A stretch of DNA of 64,000 nt from Lepus europaeus (GCF_033115175.1 NC_084831.1:76455502-76519501), one strand, 5' to 3'. Shown: positions 45,147 to 57,809, numbered from the stretch's first letter. Notes: a model not told the origin generated them from the letters alone. A program made the numbers and translations.

Positions 45147-46539
45147 AAAGTGCATCACAAAAATAGGTCTCAGGATGTTTTACCACTGAATCATTTCAAA
45201 AGCAAAAATAATAAATATAATGAAAAAAGTTTTTATTTGGCAAAATTTAATATAACAATATAAATTATTTAATGAGAACAGGTAACATCTTTAGGAACTA
45301 AGAAAAAGTCCTTGCCAAATCAAGCCTGAAAATAATCAGAAGATCTCAGTGATAAATTACAAAACATTTAATATTTTACTCACTCTGGGGAAATATTTCT
45401 ACATTTTATATCCAGGGAAATGGAGGATGTTAAATGTATTTGGATGAAGAATAATGTGAAATGTTTTTGCTAATTTTGCCTTCACTGAAGAATTGTTTAT
45501 TTTAAAATAGAACTTCAAAGTCCTAGAAAAAAAATAATAAAACATTGTTACTCTAAGTACAGCAAGCAGTCCTATAAATGAATGTTTGTGATACAATCCT
45601 TCTTGATAACAAAGACTTCATCCCTTGTTATTTTGAAAACCAGGGAACATTTTTGGGAGGATGACTTACTTAAATAAATATTCTCAAGGCAAAGAAGGAA
45701 GGTGACCATTCCTAGGGCTATGTTACTATCTGCAAAGTGGATAAACACATTTCTCCAGTTTTCAACCTTACAGCTGAGCATTCATCGTCACAGATCTCAC
45801 AACGGCTCAGTTGCCTCCAAGGAATGGTGAGTTTGCCTCGTCCAGACATAGAAAGCTATACAACAATTATATGACTACCCTCAACCATTAAAAACACCAG
45901 CAAACCTCATTTTGCTTTAAGAGTTCTATTTTTTTGCATTTTCTTTTTTTGCTATATATTTTTGCATTTTCTTTTTTCCTATATATATAAAGAGAACGAA
46001 TTTCATATATTCATATACACAGTGTTAAGAGCATAATGACACTTCCAAACCCACCCCCTCCTTCTTTTCTTATTTTTCTTTTAATTTTTACAGTGACATA
46101 CTTTCCATTACTTATAATCAGAAGCTTAACGTTCTATTAAATAAAGAATTCAACAAGCAGTAAGTAGAAAACCCACTTTTCCTCGAGAGTATAGACAAGG
46201 GCTGTAAATAATAATCAAATCTCAAAATGTCAGTTTTGGCCACATACATTGTAAGACTTGTACAGGAGAATCTTTTTAACCATGCAAGATTATAATGCTT
46301 GATCTTCTAAAATAATAATGACTTCTAGAGTCCACACATCAGCACTTGTTGTTTTAATTCTAGTAGAGTTTTCAACTTCTCACTTGAGGATCTCTCCTCT
46401 GTAAAAATTCTCCCCATCTTGGCACCTGAGTTCATGTCACATCCACTCCTTTCAAGACTTAGGTGCAAGTGGGCTTCTCAGCCTGTGCTCTTTCTCCTTT
46501 GACATATTTTCCCACACAGAGAAAAATTTCAATATTGTT
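45147..46539. other. AT-rich DNA with a 28-bp tandem
   Basis: No repeat family was recognised except the tandem at 45931-45986. The frames present are AT-driven. Confidence 0.4.
45931..45986. repeat. 28-bp tandem duplication (x2), T-rich
   Basis: 'TTTTTGCATTTTCTTTTTTT..' is repeated with the same 28-base spacing and nearly identical sequence. G residues fall at 45936 and 45964. Confidence 0.9.
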
Positions 46540-46985
46540 CCCTTGTTTCAAACCTTCCAGGAACTTCTCCTAATAGTAAGAAGGAAATCCGAAGCCTTTG
46601 CCAGCACCCGCCAAACTACATTCTGCCCGTCACACTCCCTCCCAATGCGCCTTCACTCTGCTCCTTACAGCTGCCAACTTCCATCCTTCTTTCTGGAACA
46701 ATCTCAGAACTTAACTAGCCTCCAGCACATCACTTATGTTTCTGCTCCACACCATCCAAGACTGGCCTTCCTTGCCATTCCACATGCGATAGTAAGCAGG
46801 CCTGTCACTGGTTATGTTGTTGGCCTGCAGTATTTTCTTCATAGCCACTTGTATTTATTGAAACTAATGTTATTTAGATTTTTTTAATTGTTCATATCCT
46901 GAACTAGAATACATGCTCAAAGAATAACAATTTTAATCTATTCTCAGAATAGCACATGGTCCACATTATACTCTAAGTAGCATTT
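46540..46985 (+). mobile_element. L2 ORF2 end and 3' region relic
   Basis: 'AAACCTTCCAGGAACTTCTCCTAATAGTAAGAAGGAAATCCGAAGCC' (46550-46596) follows the L2 block '..aaaaccctccaatggcttcccattgcactta gaataaaatccaaac'. It is followed by 'gaatagcacatggtcc' and 'agtagcatttgaatattga', the L2 end. The 114-codon frame here is the decayed L2 reading frame or chance. Confidence 0.6.
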
Positions 46986-46989
46986 GAAT

Positions 46990-47210
46990 ATTGACTGTGT
47001 GTCAAGCAATGTCTAAGACCTTTATAAATATGGTCTCATATAAACTCAAAACTACTCCAGTTTGATAATAATAATTATTATTACTATTGTTATCTATAGC
47101 CAGCATCACACAACAAGCAAGTGGCAGAATGGATATTCAACTTTAAATAGACTGGCTCCAGAGCCGGATTCTAAAACCATTATACTATATTACCTAATTT
47201 TAAGAAAATC
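46990..47210 (-). mobile_element. MIR SINE relic, antisense, nearly complete
   Basis: It reads 'tgtgtgtcaagcaatgtctaagacctttataaatatggtctcatataaactcaaaactact', then 'catcacacaacaagcaagtggcagaatggatattcaact', then 'ctggctccagagccggattctaaaaccattatactatattacct'. This is MIR in reverse from its tail through the CACACAGC..AGTGGCAG core to the tRNA-like head. Confidence 0.78.
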
Positions 47211-47674
47211 ACAGTATTTTGTTATGGTTGAAAAATCCACTGATACTAATAGCAGATTAATAACATTATATTGTGAGCTCCCCTGGAGAATATTATGCCT
47301 TATTCCAACAGAGTGCAAGCACAACGGTCAGGAGCTGAGAGAATGAATGAAAAATTATGTATGTGTAAACAGCAATCAACAAACTCATATCCTATATAAA
47401 ATAAACAAGTGTATTTTAGTCAGATAGCCACAGTGTCTGATTATAATTGGTGAGAACAATGAAGTACACTAGAGTTAAACTGAAAAACAGATAAGCTTTA
47501 TTCTCATGAAGGTCTTCAGAATATACATGAATATTAACCCATAACCATTTATACATATATTTATTGGCAGAAGAATTCCAAGAATATTGCTTTGAAATTT
47601 AGACACAAGAAATTATAAGATTGTTTAGAGAAGCTAGACTAAGACTAGAAAGGATTGCATACGGGTAGTTTGTA

Positions 47675-47705
<31 letters not shown>

Positions 47706-49229
47706 TTTGTGGGGATATAGAGATGGACTACAATTTGATTTTATTATGAACTCCAGACCTGTGTCATAAATTTCCTTTGACACTTGGGGCCCTCTGACCC
47801 TAATGTGCCAACATTATACAGTGTAGATAGAAGCACTGAAGACTTCATCTGAATACATGAATATGTGAAGAAGCCAAAATATGCCTTGTGTGCCTTAATA
47901 GCTAGGGGGAAAAAATCTATTGTATTTCTCCAGACTCTGTAATTGGCAAAGGTGCCTCTCAGACTAGTTAATACAAAAATATAATATTGGCTAAACTACA
48001 TCAACTAAGGGAAAGGCAAGATGAAGTGCAGCATCACTCTACCCTAGGACGTCTTAATCAGGTATTGAACCACCACCAGTGTTCTTTCACAGGCTTAGAT
48101 GTTTATTTTTCACATTGTGCTGTTGTCATTTTTATCTACTAACAAAGGAAAGAGAATATTGAGTACAAAATTTGAAATATATGCCCCCAAACATTTTTTT
48201 CAAAATAGTTGATATGCCCATAATTCAAATGTAGCTAAATTATTTCATCACTTTAGCAAGTGAGTTTTTTTTCAAGAAAGAATTTTAGGCAAAATTTTTT
48301 ACAAAACAATTTTTACTTAATGATATAGTAATGCTATCATCAGCATTTTTAATTCTTTAACCTAATTAAATAGAATTCTCTTTAACTTTTCAACCAGAAA
48401 TATGGATTGAGCACAGTATATACATAGTAGTGAAATGATTTTAAAAGATAAAGTAATATAAAAAAATGTTTCAATAAGAAAAATACATTCTCTCTGCAAG
48501 GTAGCAATTTCAAACTATCTGTGTGAAGAATCAGGTTCTTTGTATATTTTTTCCTCCAATCCTTCAGAGATGATATTTTTAATAAAAGGCAAATTACTAC
48601 AAAAATAAAATTTAAAAAGAAAGACATTAAAATGCAAATTATTTATGTTTACATTTAATGAACAGTAAATTATATTTTAGTAAAAATAACCAGAAGGAAT
48701 AATAATAGTAGAAAAAATAGAACTGTAACAACTCAGCAAACTGCTCACTTAAAATATGTACATATTTGAAGAATCACTATTATACCTATTTGTCTTTCCT
48801 CAGTTATAACCAAATGAAAAATTGTGCGTAAGAACAATCCCAGATACTGTTTTTGCACATTTGGAATCAGCAGCTTGTATATCAATATTTACAGTTTTTA
48901 ATGTGACAGATAAACTTACTTCTTACTTCCTCATTTGCCTAAAATAAGATCAATGATTTTTTAAAAGTTACTCTTCATTTCTGTACTTATTTTAAAATAG
49001 ACTATAACAAACAGTTAAAATGTAATAAGGAAGAAAGCCTTCTATACAAATTCTTGCTGCCACGGCCTCCCCATCTCCGTTCTCTGGCTCCTCAATTCTG
49101 CAAGACCATAAATCTACAAGGATTTCTCTGGTGCTGTCAATTAGAAACTCCTCCTGTAGTTGTAGCGATCATTTTGCTACCCTTATCTCATAGAATCATA
49201 TTCACATTTTCTCTGTTGTTCAATGTCTG
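47211..49229. other. 2-kb AT-rich DNA with a (GT)n tract
   Basis: The microsatellite at 47674-47701 is the only clear feature. Frames are short and AT-driven. Confidence 0.45.
47674..47701. repeat. (GT)n microsatellite, about 14 units
   Basis: Uninterrupted GT run, Z-DNA capable and likely length-variable. Confidence 0.95.
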
Positions 49230-49643
49230 AAAAATGTTTGTTTCGTGTTCTTCCCCATGCCCTAGTTTTTGAAGGAAGGATAAATTCAAGTTTGTCTGGA
49301 AGCCAACTCGTGCATTTCACAAACATTTTGCCATGTTATATCTTCATTGTTATTCACTCCAAAATATTTTCTAACGTGTTTTGATTTGTTATTTGAAACT
49401 TGGGATGTTAAGAGATATATTATTTAAATCATTCAGTTGTGATTTTTCAAATTTTTCTTTTCTTTACTGATGTCTGGTTTAGTACCATTCTCATAACATA
49501 AATGCATATTTCATTCTTTGGCTATTGTTGAAGCTGTCTATAAATTAGCTTGTGGTTTGATTCCATACATGTGTGCTTAAGAAAATATATTCAGCTATTC
49601 TTGGATATGAACTCATTAGTTCATGTTTAAAAATTTAATTATT

Positions 49644-49981
49644 GGCTGGCGCCGTGGCTCAACAGGCTAATCCTCTGCCTTGTGGCGCCAGCATACCAGG
49701 TTCTAGTCCCGGTTGGGGCACCGATCCTGTCCTGGTTGCCCCTCTTCCAGGCCAGCTCTCTGCTGTGGCCAAGGAGTGCAGTGGAGGATGGCCCAAGTCC
49801 TTGGGCCCTGCACCCCATGGGAGACCAGGAGAAACACCTGGCTCCTGCCATCGGATCAGCGCAGTGCGCCGGCCGCAACGCGCCAGCCGCGGCGGCCATT
49901 GGAGGGTGAACCAACGGCAAAAGGAAGACCTTTCTCTCTGTCTCTCTCTCACTGTCCACTCTGCCTGTCAAAAAAAAAAAA
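49644..49981 (+). mobile_element. C-SINE (CSINE2-like)
   Basis: Starts GGCTGGCGCCGTGGCTCAACAG and ends TGTCAAAAAAAAAA. A 9-bp target-site duplication TTAATTATT is at 49635-49643 and 49982-49990. It is the most intact CSINE2 copy together with 5259, and lies inside an old antisense L1. Confidence 0.95.
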
Positions 49982-50387
49982 TTAATTATTCACATATTCT
50001 CTTTTTTGTTTGTTTTCTCTATCAGTTTTAAAGATTAATATGTTAAAGGATTACAGATTTTGTCTTTTCTCTTTTTTGATCTGTGATAGTGAAGCTATTA
50101 CAGTGGATGAATACTGATTTGGTACTGGGGTATCTTCCTAATGGATTGATGCTTTCATGCTTTAAAGTGTTCCTCTTATCTCTACTCATGCTCTTTTTTG
50201 GGAATCTACTTTGCCTTGTAGCAACAAACAACATCAGCTTTCTCTTGAATATTGTTTTAGGCTCTATTTTTCTCATCATTTCACTTTCAACCATTCTATA
50301 TTCTTGTATTTAAAGTGCAGGGCATGGCTATATTGACCATACCATGATAATCATAATAATTTACTTGTAGAATTTAATCTATTTTTA

Positions 50388-50718
50388 GGATATTTATTTA
50401 TTTATCTATTTGCAAGTGAGAGTTACACAGAAAGAGGGAGAGATGGAGAGATAGCTTCTGTATATTGGTTAACTCCCCAGATGGCTAAAATGGCCAGGGT
50501 TGCACCAAGCTGAAGACAGAAGGCAAGCCAAGAGTTTCTTCCAGGTCTCTCATGTGGGTAACAAGGGCCCAAGCATTTGATCCATCTTCTGCTGCTTTCC
50601 TGGGTCACTATTAGGGAGCCTGATCAGAAGTGGAGCAGCTCAGACATGAACTGTTGCCCATATGGGATGCCAGCATTGCAGGCGGCAGCTTTATCCATTA
50701 TGCCACAAAGCTGGTGCC
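50388..50718 (-). mobile_element. C-SINE (older type), antisense
   Basis: 'gatatttatttatttatctatttgcaagtgagagttacacagaaagaggg' is the tail and CT part. 'ttgggtcactattaggg..' and 'ggatgccagcattgcaggcggcagctttatccattatgccacaaagctg' are the body and head. Inserted in the same old L1. Confidence 0.9.
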
Positions 50719-51054
50719 CAAATTTAGTCAATTTACATTCCAGATCATAATTGACTTAACTGTAGTTATGTCTTCTGTCCTACAATTATCCATTTTACTT
50801 GTTTCCAACTAAATTTGATTTAATTAAGATTATTAGAACTTGTCCCCCTTATGTTAAAGACAATATTAATTACCTACAACTATTAATATAGATCACTACA
50901 ACTATTTTGTAGTGATTATCCTAGAGATTATAGAATTCCTTTTACAAGTGTTACAATCTAAAACAAGTTGTTATTTTATCACTTCCCTAATTCTTTGGTC
51001 ACTCATTCATCTTTGTTTCCATACTTGATGACTTGGTGTGAGTAGGTACTTTTT

Positions 51055-51145
51055 CTTAACTGTGAATCTCCAGAATGTAGAGCTACACATCACGTATTTG
51101 TGGTACTTAGTAAACAAATACTTGTTTAATGAATTAAGTGTATTT
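51055..51145 (+). mobile_element. L2 3' terminal relic
   Basis: 'atctccagaatgtagagctacacatc..gtacttagtaaacaaatacttgtttaatgaattaa' follows the L2 3' end ('..agtaggcgctcaataaatatttgttgaatgaatga'). Very short, weak. Confidence 0.45.
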
Positions 51146-51659
51146 GACAAATATCCAAATATCATCAGAGTATGCACATTTTAGCTCAGATCTTCAGAAA
51201 TTTCACTTGACATTAATAAAATAATGTAAATTTCTAATTTACTCAGAAGTACCAGTGACAAAGAAAAATATTAAGCTGGGTAAACCATAATATAAACAAC
51301 AAGCTTTCTTAATAACTGTGCAACATTTTGAGTTCATTAGCTGCAACAAGTGTACCATAGTAATACAAAATGTTAATAATAGGGGTAATTGAAGTAGTAG
51401 GGTGAAACAGTATATTAGAACTTTGGACCTTCTGCTCAATTTTTCAGTAATTTGTTCTTAATTTTTTATAAATCTAAACTTGCTCAAAGATGTAAAGTCT
51501 TTTAACCAGAAAATATTACCTTTATATATTTAAACAATATAAAGTATTGTAACATAATATAGATTATAATATCACTATTTAACAATAACTCTTATTTATT
51601 AAGCTGGACTAACATATTTGAATGCTTATTTTCACAGCTATAGTTGGGATTAGGATTCA
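51146..51659. other. AT-rich DNA, nothing recognised
   Basis: AT-rich, with short frames on both strands and no family match. Confidence 0.4.
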
Positions 51660-52390
51660 ATAAGACAATAAGTTAGAGAGGTGAAGTGTTATTTCCTGTA
51701 CATTGTGATGATGGGAGGATAATATGTTTTGGTAACACTTGGCAGGGGTAAGCATCCCAGACCTGGGTGTATGACCAGAGAAGATCCCATGGTGGTTGTG
51801 AACCTGAAAGGAAACATGAATGATGAGCATGTATTTATGAGCAGGGACTTGGGACTAGAGAAAAGAAAGACTGGAGTATCAAGCATGATCCTATATCAGT
51901 GACTGAGTTTTAACCCAGAGCAAGTGTGATTTCATTGAGAAACTGTAATGTGGATATAACATAATCGAATTTTCTGTTTAGAATGATTACTCTGAAGTCT
52001 ACAAAGGGGAAAATAGATTAGAAATAGACAACAACAAATGCTATCACAGCAAGGAAACAATTTATGAAGCTTATCTAATCATTTTGGTAAGAAATGATGC
52101 CATTCCAAAGTAGAGCATTGTCTATAGGAATAGAGTAATGAGAATTTCGCAGTACATGAGGAAACGAATGGATTGTATGTGAGTTGGGAGACATCCAGGG
52201 TCATCCTTCAGTCTCTTACTTTTCAAATGGGTGGATGGCCTCATTCCATTAACATAGAGAGGGGAGGAGAGAAGATTGAATTTGTGAAGTGGAATTGGAA
52301 ATGAATTTCCTTTGGGATATCTCTAGAATGTGCAAATGGAGACCTCCAATTGGGAACTGGATGTGTAGATCTTAGCTTCTATAAGTAATA
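51660..52390 (-). mobile_element. L2 ORF2 region, antisense
   Basis: 'cgaattttctgtttagaatgattactctgaagtctacaaaggggaaaatagattag' (51968-52020) is the antisense L2 segment before '..cactctggctg'. It is followed by 'gtgagttgggagacatccagggtcatccttcagtctcttac', 'ggatggcctcattccattaacatagagagg' and 'gtgcaaatggagacctccaattgggaactgg'. These landmarks come in the expected antisense order. Confidence 0.65.
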
Positions 52391-54023
52391 TAAGGGGAGT
52401 GGGCCATGGAGAGAGGTTTGGGAATTGTCCAACTTCCCTTGTAACTGAAGGAGGTGAAGTGCGAGAATAGGCATGTAGCACTGGATACTTTCTCTATTCC
52501 CATAGAAGTATGGAGAGCTAATTTCAGAAGTACAGTGAAGAATAAACAGATACCTTGCAGTTGAGAAGCTTTATACATTTTTATATTGCACATTTCTCTT
52601 TGACGATGAAGTGACTTTAAAATGGAAGCGCGTTTATTTGTAGTGGGCACTACATCTTTTTGAAGCTACAAGGACACTTGATCTAGTCTTCAGGAGGCCA
52701 GCCCAAGGACCTTATTATTTTCCTAATGCCGAGAATGTGTATACACTCATGAAGCCAGAGGCAGCTTCATGAGACATAATATTTTCTTTTATAATAAACA
52801 ATGCAGAATGATCCCTGTACTATCTTGAAGTTAAATTAAAATATAATACCTATACATATAATTTTTAAGTACCTAGGTAATCTCTAATCTTTTCTAAATA
52901 AATGCTCAGACATAACAATTCCAGCCATGTAATGACACATTCAGATACTTGAATCTTTGTATAAAATCATGATGAAGCTACAGCTACGGAAGAAGGTTGT
53001 TATAAATTTCAGAACGGCAATATATTCTATTAAATTTGTCCAGGCCTTTTCAGTGCCTGAAACTTTACCTGGAACATAGTATATGCTTGATAAGTAGTTA
53101 ATTAAGTGATTGACAGAATGAACCTGAGTATTTCATTTCCACTTAAGTATCACTAGCAGCATTGCTGTCAGAGATATGATTCTTTACAATGTGGTCAATT
53201 CTTAGTGAAATTTCCAAGAAAATTTCTCCCAAAAAATAAATTTAAGCATTATTATTATAGTAATTGTTATTGGTTAAGTACTAAGCAATGGAAAATATGT
53301 TACTAATCTGAGATAACTTCTTAAAATATTTTAATGTTAAATACTTGAATCAGTAATAACAATTTGTTTGCACTAATTGATCATCTAAATTATGGTATTG
53401 ATTGTGCATATGCACCTCTAAATACTAACCCTCAAAAATGCATTTACTAAATACATTTTAAATAAGTGAATTCTTGCAACAATTCTGTTCTTTAAGTATT
53501 TTACTCTATTTTTTTAGAAAATTAATTGTCTAAGAATAATTGTCTAAAACATGGAATAATTCTATGTTCTAATACTGATATTTAAAGTAACAGAATTACA
53601 TGCTTTACTTCTGGAAATATTTATTTTATCCAGCAATTAAGAATGTTTAAGACAATGTTGTAAGATTACCTATATTACAGAGAAGGCATAATTCCTACCA
53701 CTGATATATCTCCCATGACCAAAATAATAGGGGCAGGGGTGTTGGGAAAGGGCTATTGACAAAAGGAATGGGCCCAAGCTACCTGAGATGGGAGCAACTG
53801 GATGGATAGATTTGAGAATGCTGAATCCCTGATTTTCTCAAGGCTTCTAAGATTGCAGAAGTGGACCACATCCTTTGCTAGAGGATGACAGACCTTTACA
53901 AAGAGACCTTGAAGAGACCTCTACTGGGACGGATGCTTCACAAATGGTGATTGGTCTGTTCAACATTTATCCTCACCTCCCCTTGTAATTTCCAGACTAG
54001 CAGCTAGTATAAAGTTCAGTACA
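52391..54023. other. AT-rich DNA with an L2-end-like piece
   Basis: At 53050-53130 'cagtgcctgaaactttacctggaacatagtatatgcttgataagta' resembles the L2 3' terminus. 53690-54000 is less AT-rich and unidentified. No genes. Confidence 0.4.
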
Positions 54024-54039
54024 CTGTTGTACTTTCTTT

Positions 54040-54373
54040 TTGTTGTTTTGTTTTGTTTTTTCTTTGTTTTTTTTTTGACAGGCAGAGTGGACAGTGAGAG
54101 AGAGAGACAAAGAGAAAAGTCTTCCTTTGCCGTTGGTTCACCCTCCAATGGCCGCACCACGCTGATCCGAAGGCAGGAGCCAGGTGCTTCTCCATGGGGT
54201 GCAAGGCCCAAGCACTTGGGCCATCCTCCACTGCACTCCCAGGCCACAGCAGAGAGCTGCACTGGAAGAGGGGCAACCGGGACAGAATCCGGCGCCCCGA
54301 CCGGGACTAGAACTCGAACTCGGTGTGCCGGCGCCGCAGGCGGAGGATTAGCCTATTGAGCCGTGGCACTGGC
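54040..54373 (-). mobile_element. C-SINE (CSINE2-like), antisense, internally shortened
   Basis: T-run with (TTTTG) variants at 54040-54075, then GACAGGCAGAGTGGACAG, ending 'tgagccgtggcactggc'. A perfect 16-bp target-site duplication, CTGTTGTACTTTCTTT, is at 54024-54039 and 54374-54389. It lacks a segment of about 30 bp around the 'gccgcgctgatcc' part. Confidence 0.95.
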
Positions 54374-54389
54374 CTGTTGTACTTTCTTT

Positions 54390-55914
54390 GGGAGAAAAAA
54401 ATTCTTGCAACTGTGTACTGACCTGACCCAGGAATGGGTTTTGAGGTATAGATTCATGGGAGGAAGGACGTTGGGTACCTCACAAAATTAAAGGCTGTTT
54501 AACGGAGAGTTTGTAAATATAGGGAACGATTTGGTGACAGTATTGAATATACTGGAAAAAGTACCTGGAGTTTTTCCTAATTTGCTGGCGGATGGCTGTT
54601 TGAAGCTTGGGGGGAAATGTTATTCTCCAGTAAAAGGATGAGGATGTTGGAATTGCCTTGGCAAAAGAGTGTACAAAGGTTCAAAATGCTAAGAAAGGTG
54701 GGCATGCATTTATTCATTGTCTTGCCCATTTTCCCAAAGAGATCCTAGAGAATTGTCCATTTAGTAAATCACTAAAGGAGGAGCTATTGAGGATGGCACC
54801 TATAGTGTGTACTTTCTAAACCAGGGTCATTAGAAAACCTGGGAATGGCAAACAGGTTTACATTTTGTGCTACATAGTTATCTATAATTTCTAACCAAAG
54901 TGTATTATAGAACCACTTTCTTTATCATAAAACCTAACCTCACATATGCATCTTAAAATAATATTTTTATGTTATGTTTGTGAAAAAGATATCATCAGAG
55001 ATCAATTGTAATAAATATGCAATAAAAACAAATTATTCACCTAGAAAAGTGAACATTAATACTATAATACAAGTTTCAGAAGCAAATGATGGATATTGTG
55101 CTTCTCTTTCCAGCTTTATTTTATCTTAATGATTCTTATTCTGCTTCCGATATTCCTTCACTCACTAACTGTGAGTGTGAATGTTTGTGGTTGAGGGTGT
55201 CTACATTGTTCACTAAAAGAAGAAAAATGGAGCACATTCTAGAAAGAAATGCATATAATGAGTCATTCCAGTCCCTTTCATTGTGTTTCTTACCTGTATG
55301 CCACTTTATGTCAAAAAAGTGATTTTGTGGCATTTTACTTTAAATGTTCACCCATTCTGCTTAAGTGGCTATACTTAAATGAAGTTTAAGTACTCCTGAA
55401 GTTGTGGAAGCATTAACAGTCAAATGGGCCAATGCTTTCCATTTTTCAATATGTGGGTAGTAAATGGTATATGTTTACTGAGATGGGAATCGCCAGCATA
55501 TATCCAGTGTTCTTCTCAGGGCATTTCAAGGTACACATTTTATTAACTTTACTTAATAATTTTAACTGGTTACGGCTTCTGTTAAAGTGACTTTTGTTTT
55601 ACTTTTAAAATATTTACATATTTATTTGGAAAAGTCTAGGGAAACAGTGAATTTTAAAATGTCACCCATATTTTCATAATCTGATATTAATCCAAGTGTG
55701 TTTTGTATTTGTATCTCTGTTCTATGTATATATTTGCTTTTTATAGTTAGTATACTCACACAGCTCTTAAACCCTTTCTTTTACTTATTAAGATTATATA
55801 CATATTTTTTTGGAGTTAACTCTTCTTAATTTATGTTTTATGACCTCATAAGAACTCATTGAATGCATATACTATACATTACTTCATCATGATACTATCA
55901 TAAACATGAATTAC
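54390..55914. other. GC-balanced unidentified block (54400-54840), then AT-rich DNA
   Basis: The first 450 bases are clearly less AT-rich than the flanks and continue the unidentified stretch before the SINE (53690-54020). The remainder is AT-rich with 78- and 65-codon overlapping frames near 55100-55330. No family or gene could be supported. Confidence 0.4.
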
Positions 55915-56478
55915 CTGGGCTTCTTTATAGAAACAGAATTTATATATCGATATACATAGGTTCTCAAAATGGTTTGATTTAGGATTTTTCAACATCACAA
56001 TAAGATTATCAAGATAAGGAGACTACATGTGACTGTGGATGCTGAGAAGTGCCCCCATGTGCCCTGTGTTAGCTGGTGACTGAGGAAAGTCAGTGGTTTG
56101 CTTTCAGGCCATGTTCAAAGGCCTGAGAACCAGAACAATGGTACAAATTCTAGTGCAAGTCCAAAGACCTGAAAACTGGAGAGTAGATGTTAAGAGTTCC
56201 ACTCCAAGGTCAAGAGAAGAATAATATCTCCATCTCCACCAGTCAAAGTCAATGCTCCCTTTCTCTACCTTTTCACTCTACTCAAGCCCTCAACAGACTC
56301 TATCATGTCCACTAACATTGTGAAGGGCAGAAGGCCAATACACTTCTTTTAGCCCACTGATTTGAATGCTTATCTAATCTAAAATACTCCCATGAAAAAA
56401 TATGGGAATACTTGACCAAATATTTGTGCAACACATGACCTAGTCAATTTCACATAAAATTAACCATCACAGGTTGTT
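55915..56478 (-). mobile_element. MLT2-like (ERVL) solo LTR, antisense
   Basis: The low end has 'cttctttatagaaacagaatttatatatcgatatacatagg' and the high end ends 'acctagtcaatttcacataaaattaaccatcaca'. In reverse this is TGTGATGGTTAATTTTATGTG.., the characteristic start of MLT2-type LTRs. The middle has 'agcccactgatttgaatgcttatctaatctaaaatac'. It is an LTR relic of an ancient endogenous retrovirus-like element with no viral coding sequence seen. Confidence 0.7.
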
Positions 56479-56979
56479 TAATTTCTCATTATTCAGAATT
56501 TTTCTCATGATCAGCATTTTTACCTATTGCATCATTTTGACCTTGTCTTATAATTCACATCTTAGAATACATTTCAAGAAGTAGAATTATCAATTAAATC
56601 ACATGGCTAATTTAAATTATCATTATCTCAAATTACTCACGGAATTGAATCTATTATATTTTACCACAAATTTATCCATATGTACTATAATCATATATTA
56701 ATTTTTGTAGAACAAAACTTTATACTTCCTTCTTGTTTTTTCTAATTTTAATTCTGAGAGGTTATAGCATTTCTAATATGCTTATTAACCATGTGCATAT
56801 TCTCTTTCCTTAAATATCATGCCATATACATTGGGTACTTCTCTAGTGTCATTATAGAACTTTTGAAACAGATTTCTTAAAGCTTCACTTATTAGTATTG
56901 ACATTATTAATAATGCTGAATCTTTTTTAAGTGCCCTCTTTAATTATATTGTTTGATTTTATATTCTTTTTTGTATAAG
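56479..56979. other. AT-rich DNA, nothing recognised
   Basis: No repeat or gene was recognised. Confidence 0.4.
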
Positions 56980-57318
56980 TTTTTTTTTTTTGACAGGCAG
57001 AGTGGACAGTGAGAGAGAGAGACAGAGAGAAAGGTCTTCCTTTGCCGTTGGTTCACCCTCCGATGGCCACCGCGGCCGGCGCACTGCGGCCGGCACACCG
57101 CGCTGATCTGAAGGCAGGAGCCAGGTGCTTCTCCTGGTTTCCCATGGGGTGCAGGGCCCAAGCACTTGGGCCATCCTCCACTGCACTCCTGGGCCAAAGC
57201 AGAGAGCTGGCCTGGAAGAGGGGCAACCAGGACAGAATCTGGCGCCCCAACCAGGACTAGAACCTGGTGTGCCAGTGCCACTAGGCGGAGGATTAGGCTG
57301 TTGAGCCACAGCTCCAGC
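56980..57318 (-). mobile_element. C-SINE (CSINE2-like), antisense
   Basis: T-run 56980-56991, GACAGGCAGAGTGGACAG, through to 'ttgagccacagctccagc'. A short target-site duplication TGTATAAG lies at 56972-56979 and 57319-57326. Confidence 0.95.
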
Positions 57319-57494
57319 TGTATAAGGTTTTAATTTTACATACCACACATTTATTTTTACTATAATTAAGTAGCCAAAACTCTCATAATCTCAATAAATT
57401 TATTGAATTTTTGCACTTAATATTTTAGTATAACATATGAAGTGAGTATATAAATTCATTATTTTCTAACTTGCAAATTGACTACAAAGACACT

Positions 57495-57798
57495 AATTTT
57501 CTAAGATTTGTTTTTATTTATTTGAAAGTCAGAGTTACAGAGAGGGGGAAAAGAATGAGATCTTTCTTCCACAGGTTCACTCTCCAAATGCTACAACAGC
57601 CAGAGTTGAACCAGGGAAGAATCCAAGAGCCTGGGACTTCATCCTGGTCTTCCACATAGGTGTCACAAGCCATCTTCTACCACCTTCGCAAGTGCATTTA
57701 TGGATTCGGAGCAGAGAAGCCAGGACTCAAACTGCTGTTCATATCGGAAACTGTCATTGCAGATGGAAGCTTAACAATTATACCACAATGCCAGTCCC
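57495..57798 (-). mobile_element. C-SINE (older type), antisense
   Basis: Tail 'ctaagatttgtttttatttatttgaaagtcagag', end 'attataccacaatgccagtccc'. A perfect 11-bp target-site duplication, ACAAAGACACT, is at 57484-57494 and 57799-57809. About 170 bases separate it from the previous antisense SINE. Confidence 0.92.
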
Positions 57799-57809
57799 AC
57801 AAAGACACT

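Larger units (their letters stand above)
49230..51040 (-). mobile_element. Old L1 (L1M type) ORF2 start and inter-ORF region, antisense, split by two SINEs
   Basis: On the + strand 'tgttgaagctgtctataaattagcttgtggtttgattcc' (49528-49566) and 'agtgttcctcttatctctactcatgc' (50164-50190) to 'cattctctttcac..tcaaccattc' correspond to antisense endonuclease-region ORF2 DNA. 'actattttgtagtgattatcctagagattatagaattcc' (50900-50940) is the inter-ORF segment. The order is right for one antisense element with two SINE insertions at 49644 and 50388. Confidence 0.6.

Noticed and set aside
46543..46887. 114-codon + frame
   Set aside because: It coincides with an L2 relic and has no intact domain.
54390..54840. 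Endogenous retrovirus internal region
   Set aside because: No recognisable gag, pol or env motif could be read; only composition suggests a hidden repeat.
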